Source: Pandoraea commovens (lineage in GTDB: Bacteria > Pseudomonadota > Gammaproteobacteria > Burkholderiales > Burkholderiaceae). From it: DNA of 64,000 bases. Of this stretch, positions 7,318-16,565 are shown piece by piece (the first letter of the stretch is position 1; each line of letters begins with the position of its first letter). The notes below the pieces were generated by a model. That model did not search any database, was not told where the DNA came from, and saw only the letters and a list, made by a program, of their open reading frames with translations. Location of the stretch: positions 1 to 64,000 of the forward strand of contig NZ_CABPSA010000013.1 of the NCBI RefSeq assembly GCF_902459615.1, written 5' to 3'. The translations under genes and the position numbers were made by a program.

Positions 7318-9090
7318 TTAAGACGAACGGCTCGCCCCATCGGTCGGCACCACCATCGCGTCCTGATCGGACTCGCCCTTCGGACGCCCCCATGCGTCGA
7401 TGACACGTTTGACGAACGGCTTCAGGTCGTCGCCCTGCGCGCGCAACATACGCACCAGCGAAGCGTACTGTCCCTCGAAGATCAGCATGTTGTAGTTCTT
7501 CAGCCGCTGGATGTCTTGCAGCGCCTCGTCGTCGCGCCCGGCCAGCGCCAGCAACACGATGTAGCGCTTGACCATCGTCGGCCCGGCACCCAGCGCCAGC
7601 GCTTCGCGATGGGCGGCCAGCTTCTCGTCGAGCTGATCGCGACTGAGATACAACGCGCCGGTCACGGCGTAGTCGCCATAGGGCGCGAAGAACAGTGCGG
7701 GATCGGTGCGATACGTTTCGATCTTGCCTGCGCGATACGCCACCTCGACGCGCTGGTAGTCGTGATACAGCCACGGAATCGCCACGCATGCGAACAGAAC
7801 AATCACGCCATTGATGGCCCCGGTCGCCGTCGGCGACACGCTATCGATCGGCTTCGTCTCGCAGAATCCGAGCAGGAACAATCCGGGCAGCAGGAAGAAT
7901 GCATAGTGCTGCGGATACTCCAACATCGCGTGCATTGCGAGCATGCCGAGCAGGATGAACGCAAACGCAATCGGGGCCGACTTCAGGCTGCGCACCGCAC
8001 GCGCAAACCAGAACGCGAGCGGCAGCAACACCGCCAGCGTGCCGACGATGCCCGTCTTCGCCAGCAGATCGAGCAAGACGTTATGCGCGTTGTCTGCCAT
8101 TTCGACCGGTCCGAGCTTGTCGACCAGCGCGAACTGCGCGTCGATGTAATTCGACCAGCCCGCACCGAAGAACCAGTGCTCGCGGAAGATCGCCAGTCCG
8201 TACTCCCACAGATTCAATCGACCGGCCACCTGCCCCGCCTGCTGCATGCGCGCCACGGCGCTCCCGTCGAGTTGCAGCCCCCAGTTCACATTCGCCCAGC
8301 CGACGGCCATCGTCATCAGGCCCAGCACTGGCAGGATGGCAGCGGGCACAAACCAGCGCATCGAGCGGCGCATATTGCGCGTCTCTTCCACGCGCTCTAC
8401 CCAAACGAGCCACAGCCCGAATGCACACAACAACGCCAGTTGCAGCCAGGGCGCACGCGAGCCCGTCAGACAGATGCCGATGTCGAATATCGCCAGGACG
8501 AGCAGCAACGTCCAGGCGGGCAACTTTCGCTGATACCAAAGATAGAACGCCCCGGCGCTCGCCATCGACAGATAGGTCGCCAGATGATTCGGCTGATACA
8601 TGTTGCCGAACAGACGGCGTGCCGCGGTGACCGTGTACTTCGCTACGAGCCACGGCACATTCGCTTCCAGATGAAACGCCTGCACGACCTGAGCGCCCAC
8701 GGCATACAACCCACCCAGCGTGAGGGCCACCGCGCTCCAGCGCATGAGGACACCGCGCCACCCCAACTGTGCCAGCCAGTACCCGCTGTTGACCGCGACG
8801 ATCATCGCGACCCCGTACAGCAATGCCGTCATCATCAACTGCGGCAACTCGGTCGGCATCGTGGCGCGCTGCACCAGGACGACGGCGATAAACGCCAGTG
8901 GCATCCACGTAACGCGCGGCATGCGCAGCGCACGTCCGTCACGCTGCCAGACCGCCACCATCGACAACGCGCCGAGCAGTGCGAAAAGACAAAAGGTCAG
9001 CGCTTCCGAATAGAACGTCGAGATCGGATACGTGTGTTTGACGAGGTTGTAGGGCAGCGCCCAGATCAGGGCCAGCGTAAGCCCGATCAT
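7318..9090 (-). CDS. PglL/TfpO-type O-oligosaccharyltransferase (Wzy_C domain)
   Basis: A multi-pass inner-membrane protein with about 11-13 hydrophobic segments, a large periplasmic loop, and a C-terminal 160-residue soluble region. The Wzy_C/PglL signature is visible as GRLNLWEYGLAIF, FGAGWSNY and DNAHNVLLDLLAKTGIVG. The early TYPISTFYSE after TM1 is typical of PglL proteins. It should transfer lipid-linked glycan to Ser/Thr of periplasmic proteins. The gene directly follows a pilin gene, so pilin is the likely substrate. Start is uncertain: a frame opens at GTG 9174, but that codon lies within the pilin terminator stem. ATG 9090 gives a TM1 that lines up with the family; GTG 9135 is possible. 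No clear ribosome site is seen at any of them. Confidence 0.88.
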   Translation of the reverse strand: MIGLTLALIWALPYNLVKHTYPISTFYSEALTFCLFALLGALSMVAVWQRDGRALRMPRVTWMPLAFIAVVLVQRATMPTELPQLMMTALLYGVAMIVAVNSGYWLAQLGWRGVLMRWSAVALTLGGLYAVGAQVVQAFHLEANVPWLVAKYTVTAARRLFGNMYQPNHLATYLSMASAGAFYLWYQRKLPAWTLLLVLAIFDIGICLTGSRAPWLQLALLCAFGLWLVWVERVEETRNMRRSMRWFVPAAILPVLGLMTMAVGWANVNWGLQLDGSAVARMQQAGQVAGRLNLWEYGLAIFREHWFFGAGWSNYIDAQFALVDKLGPVEMADNAHNVLLDLLAKTGIVGTLAVLLPLAFWFARAVRSLKSAPIAFAFILLGMLAMHAMLEYPQHYAFFLLPGLFLLGFCETKPIDSVSPTATGAINGVIVLFACVAIPWLYHDYQRVEVAYRAGKIETYRTDPALFFAPYGDYAVTGALYLSRDQLDEKLAAHREALALGAGPTMVKRYIVLLALAGRDDEALQDIQRLKNYNMLIFEGQYASLVRMLRAQGDDLKPFVKRVIDAWGRPKGESDQDAMVVPTDGASRSS

Positions 9091-9162
9091 CGAAAGAAGC
9101 AGAGGAGGAAACAAGATCGCCGCCGTGCAATGCACCGGTTGGAAGATGCGCAAGCATAACGA

Positions 9163-9191
9163 AAAAATGGCCACCCGAGGGCGGCCATTTC
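9163..9191 (-). terminator. intrinsic terminator after pilin gene
   Basis: On the minus strand an AAATGGCC/GGCCATTT stem with an inner CCC/GGG extension is followed by six T residues. It separates the pilin from the oligosaccharyltransferase, implying strong pilin transcription with limited read-through into the transferase. Confidence 0.88.
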
Positions 9192-9219
9192 ATGCCTGAC
9201 GCGCGTGATGACGCGGTCC

Positions 9220-9741
9220 TTAGCTCGACTTGGCCGCCGTTTCGCCACGGCACTCGGGCGGTGCCAGCTTGCCAGGCAACGTCGCGCCACCCGGCGCGCC
9301 TTCACGGCCCTGTGCGTAGCACGTCCAGACGATCTGTCCCTCCGGTGCCTTGCCGACGGACAGCGCGGCCGGCGAGCCCGATGCGCCAGCGCTCGTCGGC
9401 ACGAGTACGATCGCACCGTCACCCGCGCGCTGCGTGTAAGCCACCGTGACGTTGCCGCTCACGGAATCGATGCTCACGCCGCTCACGTTGTCCGTCGGGC
9501 TCGGCGCTTGCCAGCCGCTGTTGAACGGCGCGCCGTGCATGGCGTTCTCGCTCACGAGCGCCTTGGCCGACGCTGCAGCGCCCAACCCTTCGACGACACG
9601 TGCGCGCACGAGATAATTCTGCAGATACGGAACCCCTGCCGTAACCAGTACGCCGATGATCGCCAGCACGATCATCAGTTCGATCAGGGTGAAACCCCGG
9701 GATTTGGCGAGACCGGTAGTCCGGTGGCCGAAACGACGCAT
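9220..9741 (-). CDS. pilA: type IV major pilin (PilA-like prepilin)
   Basis: A 173-residue prepilin. A 16-residue basic leader ends in glycine before the class III cleavage site: G16 then FTLIELMIVLAIIGVL, with phenylalanine +1 and glutamate +5 of the mature protein. The hydrophobic helix continues to about residue 40. Two cysteines near the C-terminus (in WTCYAQ and PPECRG) could form the D-region disulfide. The protein ends in Ser-Ser. ATG at 9741 has an AGGGAG site 8 nt upstream. It lies next to an oligosaccharyltransferase of the type that glycosylates pilin. A minor pilin or PilE role cannot be excluded, but position and size suit the major subunit. Confidence 0.92.
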   Translation of the reverse strand: MRRFGHRTTGLAKSRGFTLIELMIVLAIIGVLVTAGVPYLQNYLVRARVVEGLGAAASAKALVSENAMHGAPFNSGWQAPSPTDNVSGVSIDSVSGNVTVAYTQRAGDGAIVLVPTSAGASGSPAALSVGKAPEGQIVWTCYAQGREGAPGGATLPGKLAPPECRGETAAKSS

Positions 9742-9934
9742 TGTGTAACTCCCTGCAAAAGCAATGAAAACAAAAGGGACATCGGGGGGAAGTGGGCGGA
9801 GTATGACATAGCCCCTTACGCGAATGCCCTGCCGCAGATCAAAATCGGCGCGTGCCTTAAGGGTCCCCGGAATCGTCCGATGCGAAGCCGGACGATTCAT
9901 CCGGCGAGACCCTCAGTCCCGGCAATGGACCCGA

Positions 9935-10663
9935 TTATTTCGAAGAGGTTGCACGCATCTGACGTGCCTCGCTGCGTCGCTTGAGGACCAGCCCTACGAT
10001 CAGGACGAACAGCGCACCGATGGCCGCCGCCACGTAATGCGTGTATTTCGCCGCATCACCCGGCAGGTGCAGAAGATGACCGACGCCCGGGTCCGAGACG
10101 ATCAGACCGCCAGCGATCCATCCGAGCAACGCCGCCCCAGCCATTACGATGACCGGGAAGCGATCGAGCGCCTTGAGCACCAGTTGCGAGCCCCAGACGA
10201 TGAGCGGAATGCTCACCAGCAGACCGAAGATCACCAGCGGCAATTGATGATGCTCGGCCGCACCTTCTGCGGCCCCGGCAATGGCGATCACGTTATCGAT
10301 GCTCATCACCAGATCGGCCACGATGATGGTTTTGACTGCCGTCCACAGCTTGTCGGCAGGTTTGACGCTGTCGTGCGCATCATGGTCGGGCACCAGCAGC
10401 TTGGTACCGATCCAGAGCAGCAACAACCCGCCAATGGCCTTCAGATACGGCACGGCGAGCAGCGTCACGGCAAACGCAATCAGAATCACACGCAGGACGA
10501 TTGCCCCGATCGTGCCCCAGACAATGCCTTGCAGGCGTTGCTTGGCCGGCAGATTGCGACAGGCGAGCGCGATCACCACAGCGTTGTCGCCACCCAGCAG
10601 GATGTCGATCATGATGATCTGCAGCACAGCGGCCCAGTTCAGCTCGGCAAAAAACGCAAGCAT
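9935..10663 (-). CDS. TerC family integral membrane protein (YjbE-like)
   Basis: A 242-residue membrane protein with about seven hydrophobic segments. The TerC family acidic motifs sit in membrane helices: LLGGDNAVVIAL near residue 25 and MSIDNVIAIAG near residue 120, which suit metal binding. Family members are linked to metal ion export, notably manganese, and to tellurite resistance in some operons; the function here is not proven. It has its own terminator region downstream of sucD and is separated from the pilin gene by about 190 bp. A second, different TerC protein is encoded at 32287-33057. Confidence 0.9.
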   Translation of the reverse strand: MLAFFAELNWAAVLQIIMIDILLGGDNAVVIALACRNLPAKQRLQGIVWGTIGAIVLRVILIAFAVTLLAVPYLKAIGGLLLLWIGTKLLVPDHDAHDSVKPADKLWTAVKTIIVADLVMSIDNVIAIAGAAEGAAEHHQLPLVIFGLLVSIPLIVWGSQLVLKALDRFPVIVMAGAALLGWIAGGLIVSDPGVGHLLHLPGDAAKYTHYVAAAIGALFVLIVGLVLKRRSEARQMRATSSK

Positions 10664-10730
10664 GCGCGGAAATCCTCGGGGAACGTTTGAAACCAGTCAG
10701 ACGGATGATGCCAATCTCGGCATAAAGACA

Positions 10731-10764
10731 AAAGAGGGAGCCCGATGTTCCGGGCTCCCTCTTT
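10731..10764. terminator. bidirectional terminator between sucD and terC
   Basis: A 14-bp stem (AAAGAGGGAGCCCG with CGGGCTCCCTCTTT) around a 6-nt loop. The stem itself begins with A and ends with T residues, so it reads as an intrinsic terminator on either strand; position implies it ends the sucCD transcript. Confidence 0.92.
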
Positions 10765-10825
10765 CAAGACCCGACGCGCAGCCACCGGTTCCGGCGGCTG
10801 CAACGACTGGGTCGTCCGGCGGGAA

Positions 10826-11707
10826 TTACAGCGCTGCCTTGAGCAGGCGGCCCATTTCCGACGGGTTGCGGGTCACCTTGATGCCGCAGGCATCCATGAT
10901 GGCCAGCTTGGCTTCGGCCGTATCGGCACCGCCCGAGATCAGCGCGCCGGCGTGGCCCATGCGCTTGCCCGGGGGCGCCGTAACGCCTGCGATGAAGCCG
11001 ACGACCGGCTTCTTCATGTTGCCCTTGATCCACTCGGCGGCAGCGGCTTCGTCCGGACCACCGATTTCACCGATCATGATCACGGCGTCCGTTTCCGGAT
11101 CGTCGTTGAACATTTGCATGACGTCGATGTGCTTCAGACCGTTGATCGGGTCGCCACCGATACCGACGGCGCTCGACTGGCCCAGACCCAGAGCGGTCAG
11201 CTGGCCCACGGCTTCGTACGTCAGGGTGCCCGAGCGCGAGACCACGCCGATGCGACCCTTCTTGTGGATGTGACCTGGCATGATGCCGATCTTCAGTTCG
11301 TCCGGCGTGATCACGCCCGGGCAGTTCGGTCCGAGCAGCAGGGTCTTGCGACCTTCGCGACGCATACGGTCCTTCACTTCGATCATGTCACGGACCGGAA
11401 TGCCTTCCGTGATGCAGATCGCCAGATCCAGGTCGGCTTCGACGGCTTCCCAGATGGCAGCGGCAGCGCCTGCGGGCGGCACGTAGATCACCGACACGGT
11501 TGCGCCGGTCTGTTCCTTGGCGTCCTTCACCGAACCGTAGATCGGAATGCCTTCGAAGTCTTCGCCGGCCTTCTTCGGGTTCACGCCAGCGACGAACGCG
11601 TTCTTGCCGTTCGCGTATTCGCGGCACATACGGGTGTGGAACTGGCCGGTCTTGCCAGTAATACCTTGGGTGATGACCTTGGTATCTTTGTTGATCAGAA
11701 TCGACAT
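10826..11707 (-). CDS. sucD: succinyl-CoA synthetase alpha subunit
   Basis: The 293-residue ADP/GDP-forming succinyl-CoA ligase alpha chain of the TCA cycle. It binds CoA through the N-terminal Rossmann domain ([16 protein letters not shown]) and carries the phosphorylated histidine in [10 protein letters not shown] (H252). The [10 protein letters not shown] block is also family specific. It follows sucC by 85 bp on the same strand and is closed by a strong terminator. Length, order and motifs are all canonical. Confidence 0.97.
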   Translation of the reverse strand: MSILINKDTKVITQGITGKTGQFHTRMCREYANGKNAFVAGVNPKKAGEDFEGIPIYGSVKDAKEQTGATVSVIYVPPAGAAAAIWEAVEADLDLAICITEGIPVRDMIEVKDRMRREGRKTLLLGPNCPGVITPDELKIGIMPGHIHKKGRIGVVSRSGTLTYEAVGQLTALGLGQSSAVGIGGDPINGLKHIDVMQMFNDDPETDAVIMIGEIGGPDEAAAAEWIKGNMKKPVVGFIAGVTAPPGKRMGHAGALISGGADTAEAKLAIMDACGIKVTRNPSEMGRLLKAAL

Positions 11708-11792
11708 TGCTTGATTTCCTTCGTCCTGTTGCCTGACGGTGTGCGCTCAGCCTTTCGGGAGCGGCACGCCGCAATGGCTTCGACTGTTCTGG

Positions 11793-12959
11793 TTACTTGC
11801 CTGCGGCAGCCGCGACAACCTTCTGGGCAGCTTCTTCCATGCTGTCCGCGGAGATGATCGGCAGACCGGATTCGGCGAGCATCTTCTTGCCCAGGTCTTC
11901 GTTCGTGCCCTTCATGCGCACGACGAGCGGCACCTTGAGCGACACAGCCTTCGACGCCGTGATCACGCCTTCGGCGATCACGTCGCAACGCATGATGCCA
12001 CCGAAGATGTTGACCAGAATGGCCGTCAGGTTCGGGTTCTTCAGCATGATCTTGAACGCTTCGGTCACCTTCTCTGCCGTGGCGCCACCGCCCACGTCCA
12101 GGAAGTTGGCCGGCTCGCCGCCGAACAGCTTGATGGTGTCCATCGTGGCCATGGCCAGACCGGCGCCGTTCACCAGGCAGCCGATGTTGCCGTCGAGCGA
12201 AATGTAGGCCAGATCGAACTTCGAGGCTTCGACTTCAGCCGGATCTTCTTCGTCCAGATCGCGGTAAGCGACGATTTCCGGATGACGATACAGGGCGTTC
12301 GAGTCGAAGTTGAACTTGGCGTCCAGTGCCGTGACCGTGCCGTTCTTGCTCACGTTCAGCGGGTTGATTTCGGCCAGCGAAGCGTCCGTTTCCCAGAAGG
12401 CCTTGTACAGACCTTGCAGGATCGTGCGCGCTTGCGGCACCGAGCCTTCCGGCACGCTGATCTTCTTGGCGAAGTCGTCGGCTTGTTCGTTCGTCAGGCC
12501 AACCGACGGATCGATCACAACGTGGTGGATCAGTTCCGGGTGCTTTTCGGCGACTTCTTCGATGTCCATGCCGCCTTCGCTCGAACCCATCATCACGATC
12601 TTCTGCGTGACGCGGTCAACCACCAGGCTGACGTACAGTTCGTTGTTGATGTCGGCGCCTTCTTCGATCAGCAGGCGATTGACCTTCTGACCTTCCGGAC
12701 CGGTCTGGTGCGTGACCAGTTGCATGCCGAGGATCTGGCTGGCGTATTCACGCACTTGCTCGATCGTCTTGGCAACCTTCACGCCGCCGCCCTTACCGCG
12801 ACCGCCTGCGTGAATCTGGGCCTTGACCACCCAAACCGGACCGCCGAGTTCTTCGGCTGCCTTCACGGCCTCGTCCACGGAAAACGCCGGAATGCCGCGG
12901 GGCACCGCGACTCCGAATTTCCGGAGGATTTCCTTGCCTTGATACTCATGAATCTTCAT
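11793..12959 (-). CDS. sucC: succinyl-CoA synthetase beta subunit (ADP-forming)
   Basis: A 388-residue beta chain with an N-terminal ATP-grasp domain ([17 protein letters not shown] start, [16 protein letters not shown] nucleotide loop) and a C-terminal CoA-ligase domain containing [13 protein letters not shown] and [11 protein letters not shown]. With SucD it forms the enzyme that makes succinate and ATP from succinyl-CoA. Its ATG overlaps the stop of the upstream DUF2889 gene by 4 bp, so both are probably translated from one message. Confidence 0.97.
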   Translation of the reverse strand: MKIHEYQGKEILRKFGVAVPRGIPAFSVDEAVKAAEELGGPVWVVKAQIHAGGRGKGGGVKVAKTIEQVREYASQILGMQLVTHQTGPEGQKVNRLLIEEGADINNELYVSLVVDRVTQKIVMMGSSEGGMDIEEVAEKHPELIHHVVIDPSVGLTNEQADDFAKKISVPEGSVPQARTILQGLYKAFWETDASLAEINPLNVSKNGTVTALDAKFNFDSNALYRHPEIVAYRDLDEEDPAEVEASKFDLAYISLDGNIGCLVNGAGLAMATMDTIKLFGGEPANFLDVGGGATAEKVTEAFKIMLKNPNLTAILVNIFGGIMRCDVIAEGVITASKAVSLKVPLVVRMKGTNEDLGKKMLAESGLPIISADSMEEAAQKVVAAAAGK

Positions 12960-13636
12960 GCGTGATTCCCTTCTTGCTGAGTTGGAAGTTTGGGTTCGAG
13001 CTTGCGAGTCGAGGCCGCATCGCGCACCGCTTCTGATGTGACGGGCGTCGTGGGCTCGTTCGCTCGATCGTTTGCGCGGCCGTTGAACCAGCGCGGGTAA
13101 AACCGGCGCACCGCCTCGCCATCAAACCGCAGGGCGTGACAATGTCCGAGTTGGAAAGGAGGTGCCGAATTCTCGGCATCGTTGGCCGCCGCCGTGTCGG
13201 GGGTATGAATCACCACGCCGGCAAACGCCTGAATCGCTGCCGTCGGCAGGACACTGCAAAGTTCTGTGAGATGGGTACAGCCCGCCGCGCCGCCAAGGCG
13301 CTCGCGAACCCCGCGACGGAAGCCGTGCCGCAGGTTAAGACCGATCAATTGACGATATTCGGGGCCGATCTGATCGCAAATACCGGGATAAGGCACCCAG
13401 TCGGAGACGGCCTCGGCGTCATGCACTTCGAAATCTTCGTCGATCGTCAACCGCAGCCATAGCTCGTGGATCGGCGTGCCCTCCTTGCGAAGGCCCGTCG
13501 CCAATGCAAAATCCCGATCCTTGTGATCGGTGAGTCGGGCTTCGATGTCCCATAGGCCATCCTCGCGCGAATACGCTTCAACAGCGATCGTGCGACGGTG
13601 ACGCAAGGTACGAGGGGCAGGCGCGGAGAGCGGCAT
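12956..13636 (-). CDS. DUF2889 family protein
   Basis: A 226-residue protein of the DUF2889 family, function unknown. The conserved beginning [19 protein letters not shown], the block DWEARL-like [14 protein letters not shown], and the cysteine/histidine segment [12 protein letters not shown] are family traits; the Cys-His pair could bind a metal. The tail from about residue 185 is charged and disordered. Start set at ATG 13636, because the family N-terminus ([10 protein letters not shown]) begins there; the open frame runs further upstream without similarity. It overlaps sucC by 4 bp and so heads a DUF2889-sucC-sucD operon, a linkage I believe is common in Burkholderiales. A -10-like TAGAAT lies near 13677. 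Confidence 0.82.
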   Translation of the reverse strand: MPLSAPAPRTLRHRRTIAVEAYSREDGLWDIEARLTDHKDRDFALATGLRKEGTPIHELWLRLTIDEDFEVHDAEAVSDWVPYPGICDQIGPEYRQLIGLNLRHGFRRGVRERLGGAAGCTHLTELCSVLPTAAIQAFAGVVIHTPDTAAANDAENSAPPFQLGHCHALRFDGEAVRRFYPRWFNGRANDRANEPTTPVTSEAVRDAASTRKLEPKLPTQQEGNHA

Positions 13637-13945
13637 GCGGGAGTGTGCAATGCATGAACGCAGAAAGACCTTGATTCTAGCATAGGCGACAGCGCCGTCT
13701 GCCGCAGCGCAGCAGAAGCCCGCCGCATAAGGCTGAATTACCCGACCCATCGGTCGGGTTATCAAAATTCCGAGTGACGGGCGCGCATGGTGCGACGCCA
13801 TAACGCGATAAGCGAGGAACCACGCGTCACGCGAGATTCATCGACGTGTCACGCGAGCATTCACGCGGGTCGCGTGAAGCCGGACGCGATGAACGCTTCG
13901 TCGATGAATGCGCACGCATCCATAACGAAAGCGATGGCATCGGTG
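13637..13945. other. intergenic, DUF2889 to recX
   Basis: No gene recognised. It holds a perfect 8-bp hairpin ACCCGACC-CATC-GGTCGGGT (13740-13759) between the end of recX and the DUF2889 promoter region. The hairpin lacks a T-run on the minus strand, so it is at best a weak terminator for recX. Confidence 0.6.
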
Positions 13946-14491
13946 TCAGACGTCGTCCAGAAACTCGTCCGCGCCCCGCACGATTTTGCTGATAACGGTA
14001 CGCGAAAAACCGCGCGCCGCCAGAAAGCGCATCTGCTTGGCACGCGCTTCGGGCGTTGTAGCGATTTCGCCGAACTTCTTTTGCCAGACGGCCCGGGCGC
14101 GCGCGAGTTCGGTCTCCCGCAACTGCTCGGAGATCGCAGCGACGGTTTCCGCATCGACCTGATGCTGCTTGAGCTCACCGACGATGCGCGTCGTGCCCAT
14201 GCGCGAGGCGCGCCGATTCACCACGCTTTCCGCGAATCGTTCGTTCGACAGCCATCGCTCCTGCTCAAGCGCGTCGAGCACGCGATCGAGTGCTTCGGGA
14301 TCCTCGGCATCCGCGTAAGGCGTGAGCTTGCGACGCAACTCCGCTCGACTGTATTCGCGACGTGCCAGATAGGACAGCGCGCGCCCTTTCAGACTCAGCG
14401 TCGGTTTGCGAGATCGCTTGACCGCGACGGCCTCGTCGCCCGGCGGGGGCGGCGGCGCATTCGGATCACGGGGAGGACGTCGATTGATCAT
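13946..14491 (-). CDS. recX: regulatory protein RecX
   Basis: A 181-residue RecX protein, which binds RecA filaments and limits their activity. Three-helix repeats are evident: SLKGRALSYLARREYSRAEL, the central DRVLDALEQERWLSNERFAES block, and a C-terminal MRFLAARGFSRTVISKIV. A Pro-rich, basic N-terminal extension of about 30 residues precedes the first repeat. It lies directly downstream of recA on the same strand, the normal position, but a strong hairpin between the two should reduce read-through, so RecX is expected at lower level. Confidence 0.95.
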   Translation of the reverse strand: MINRRPPRDPNAPPPPPGDEAVAVKRSRKPTLSLKGRALSYLARREYSRAELRRKLTPYADAEDPEALDRVLDALEQERWLSNERFAESVVNRRASRMGTTRIVGELKQHQVDAETVAAISEQLRETELARARAVWQKKFGEIATTPEARAKQMRFLAARGFSRTVISKIVRGADEFLDDV

Positions 14492-14530
14492 GAGCTCATC
14501 GTAGCGCTGCTATGCGCAGCAAGAATGCAA

Positions 14531-14568
14531 AACGGCAGCGCGACGCCGTAGGGCTTCGCGCTGCCGTT
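14531..14568 (-). terminator. recA terminator / recA-recX attenuator
   Basis: A 13-bp stem AACGGCAGCGCGA/TCGCGCTGCCGTT with a 12-nt loop; on the minus strand it is followed by TTTTGC. It lies between recA and recX, where partial termination is known in other bacteria to set the RecA:RecX ratio. Confidence 0.85.
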
Positions 14569-14595
14569 CCAACAACTCAGGCGCCAATCAAACGA

Positions 14596-15660
14596 TCAGG
14601 CCTCGTCGTCTTCTTCGATCTCGCCGGTTTCATTGATCGCCGTCACACCCAGCGATGCACGTACCTTGTTCTCGATCTCGTGGGCGATTTCCGGATTTTC
14701 GCGCAGGAATTCACGCGCGTTGTCCTTGCCCTGACCGATCTTCTCGCCGTTGTAGCTGTACCAGGCGCCGGCCTTCTCGACGATCTTCGCGTTGACGCCC
14801 AGATCGATGATTTCGCCTTCGCGCGAGATACCCTGACCGTAGAGGATGTCGAAAATCGCTTCGCGGAACGGCGGCGACACCTTGTTCTTGACGACCTTGA
14901 CGCGGGTTTCGTTACCGACCACCTCGTCGCCCTTCTTGATCGAACCGATACGGCGGATGTCCAGACGCACCGACGAGTAGAACTTCAGTGCGTTACCGCC
15001 CGTCGTCGTTTCCGGGTTACCGAACATGACGCCGATCTTCATACGAATCTGGTTGATGAAGATCACCGTGCAGTTCGTGCGCTTGATCGTGCCGGTCAGC
15101 TTACGCAGCGCCTGCGACATCAGACGTGCCTGAAGACCCGGCAGCGAATCGCCCATCTCGCCTTCGATTTCGGCCTTCGGCACGAGTGCCGCAACCGAGT
15201 CGATGATGATGAGGTCGATCGAGCCCGAGCGCACCAGCGCATCGGCGATTTCCAGCGCCTGCTCGCCCGTGTCCGGCTGCGAGATCAGCAGTTCCGGCAC
15301 CGAGACGCCCAGCTTGTTGGCGTAACCGACATCGAGGGCGTGTTCTGCGTCGATAAACGCGCAGGTGCCACCGATCTTCTGCATTTCCGCCACGACTTGC
15401 AACGTGAGCGTGGTCTTACCCGACGATTCCGGGCCGTAGATTTCGATCACACGACCGCGCGGCAGGCCACCGACGCCCAGTGCGATGTCCAGACCCAGCG
15501 AGCCCGTGGAGACGACCTGGATGTCCGCTTCGACCTCGCCGTCGCCAAGACGCATGATCGAGCCCTTGCCGAATTGCTTCTCGATCTGCGCGAGGGCGGC
15601 GGCGAGCGCCTTGCCTTTCTCGGCCGACAGATTGGCAGACCCTTTCTTGCTTTCTTCCAT
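14596..15660 (-). CDS. recA: recombinase RecA
   Basis: A 354-residue RecA, the central strand-exchange ATPase and SOS coprotease. Walker A is GPESSGKT (residues 76-83), with [21 protein letters not shown] as Walker B/L1 region and the L2 loop near [20 protein letters not shown]. The acidic tail (EIEEDDEA end) is normal. Start is ATG 15660, preceded by AAGGAC and giving the usual EESKKGSAN opening; an upstream in-frame ATG lies in the promoter. Control is by a LexA box that overlaps the -10 (15716-15732). Confidence 0.98.
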   Translation of the reverse strand: MEESKKGSANLSAEKGKALAAALAQIEKQFGKGSIMRLGDGEVEADIQVVSTGSLGLDIALGVGGLPRGRVIEIYGPESSGKTTLTLQVVAEMQKIGGTCAFIDAEHALDVGYANKLGVSVPELLISQPDTGEQALEIADALVRSGSIDLIIIDSVAALVPKAEIEGEMGDSLPGLQARLMSQALRKLTGTIKRTNCTVIFINQIRMKIGVMFGNPETTTGGNALKFYSSVRLDIRRIGSIKKGDEVVGNETRVKVVKNKVSPPFREAIFDILYGQGISREGEIIDLGVNAKIVEKAGAWYSYNGEKIGQGKDNAREFLRENPEIAHEIENKVRASLGVTAINETGEIEEDDEA

Positions 15661-15715
15661 GAATCGTCCTTTGATATGATGAGCGAGACGGCTCGAGTGA
15701 GGCGTGACTGCCGGT

Positions 15716-15744
15716 ACTGTATAAAAAACCAGTGCCCTTTGCAA
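15716..15744 (-). promoter_or_regulatory. recA promoter with overlapping LexA (SOS) box
   Basis: On the minus strand -35 TTGCAA (15739-15744) and -10 TACAGT (15716-15721) are separated by exactly 17 bp. A LexA-type operator, CTGT-N8-CCAG (15717-15732), covers the -10 and differs from CTGT-N8-ACAG by one base. Repression by LexA would block polymerase binding. Confidence 0.85.
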
Positions 15745-15862
15745 GTGCCTGTTGTCCGAAAGCGCCGAAACGACAAAAAAAGCCGCGAACCACGCGCCGC
15801 AACATCACAGGAGACACACCCGTGCCGTCAGGCATTGGTGCCTACACAAGCCTATCACGCCC

Positions 15863-16552
15863 ATGCGAATTCTCATCGCAGAGGATGACAGCATTCTGGC
15901 CGACGCCCTGACCCGCTCGCTGCGTCAGGGGGGCTACGCCGTCGATCACGTCAAAACGGGGCTCGAAGCCGATTCCGCGCTGTCCGCCCAGACGTTCGAC
16001 CTGCTGATTCTCGACCTTGGTCTGCCCCGTCTTCCCGGTCACGAAGTCTTGCGCCGTCTGCGCGCCCGCAATTCCCACCTGCCCGTTCTGATCCTGACCG
16101 CGTCCGACAGCGTCGACGCCCGCGTGAAGGGCCTCGATCTCGGCGCCGACGACTATATGGCCAAGCCGTTCGCCCTCGCCGAACTCGAAGCGCGCGTGCG
16201 GGCGCTCACCCGGCGAGGCGCAGGCGGCGGCTCGACGGTGATCCGCCACGGGCCGCTGAGCTTCGATCAGGTCGGTCGCACCGCTTATATCAACGAGCAG
16301 ATGCTCGATCTGTCCGCGCGCGAACTCGAATTGCTCGAAGTGCTTCTGCTGCGCACCGGACGACTCGTCTCCAAGGAACAGCTCGTCGACCATCTTTGCG
16401 GATGGGGCGAAGAGGTCAGCAACAACGCCATCGAGGTGTACATGCACCGGCTGCGCAAGAAGATCGAGCCCAGCGGTGTACGCATCGCCACGATCCGCGG
16501 GCTGGGATATTGTCTGGAGAAGCCGGCAGCGGCCCCCGCCAACGCGGCATGA
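15863..16552 (+). CDS. OmpR-family response regulator (TctD/QseB-like)
   Basis: A 229-residue two-component regulator. The receiver domain (1-120) has the acidic pocket EDD, phospho-acceptor D51 in LILDLGLP, a T in LTASD and the K of AKPF. The C-terminal winged helix (about 130-220) ends with RLRKKIEPSGVRIATIRGLGYCL. The ATG at 15863 is the only start that gives a clean receiver N-terminus. It is followed 13 bp later by its sensor kinase and then by an MHS symporter, which makes carboxylate sensing, as in TctD-TctE, a reasonable inference. It is divergent from recA. Confidence 0.93.
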   Translation: MRILIAEDDSILADALTRSLRQGGYAVDHVKTGLEADSALSAQTFDLLILDLGLPRLPGHEVLRRLRARNSHLPVLILTASDSVDARVKGLDLGADDYMAKPFALAELEARVRALTRRGAGGGSTVIRHGPLSFDQVGRTAYINEQMLDLSARELELLEVLLLRTGRLVSKEQLVDHLCGWGEEVSNNAIEVYMHRLRKKIEPSGVRIATIRGLGYCLEKPAAAPANAA

Positions 16553-16565
16553 TCGGGCTCGTCCG

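Noticed and set aside
7264-9159. 631-codon plus-strand frame opposite the oligosaccharyltransferase
   Set aside because: Composed almost entirely of Arg, His, Gln, Asp and Ala; antisense shadow of a membrane protein gene.
11739-12965. 408-codon plus-strand frame opposite sucC
   Set aside because: Antisense of an unambiguous sucC; no ribosome site and no domain.
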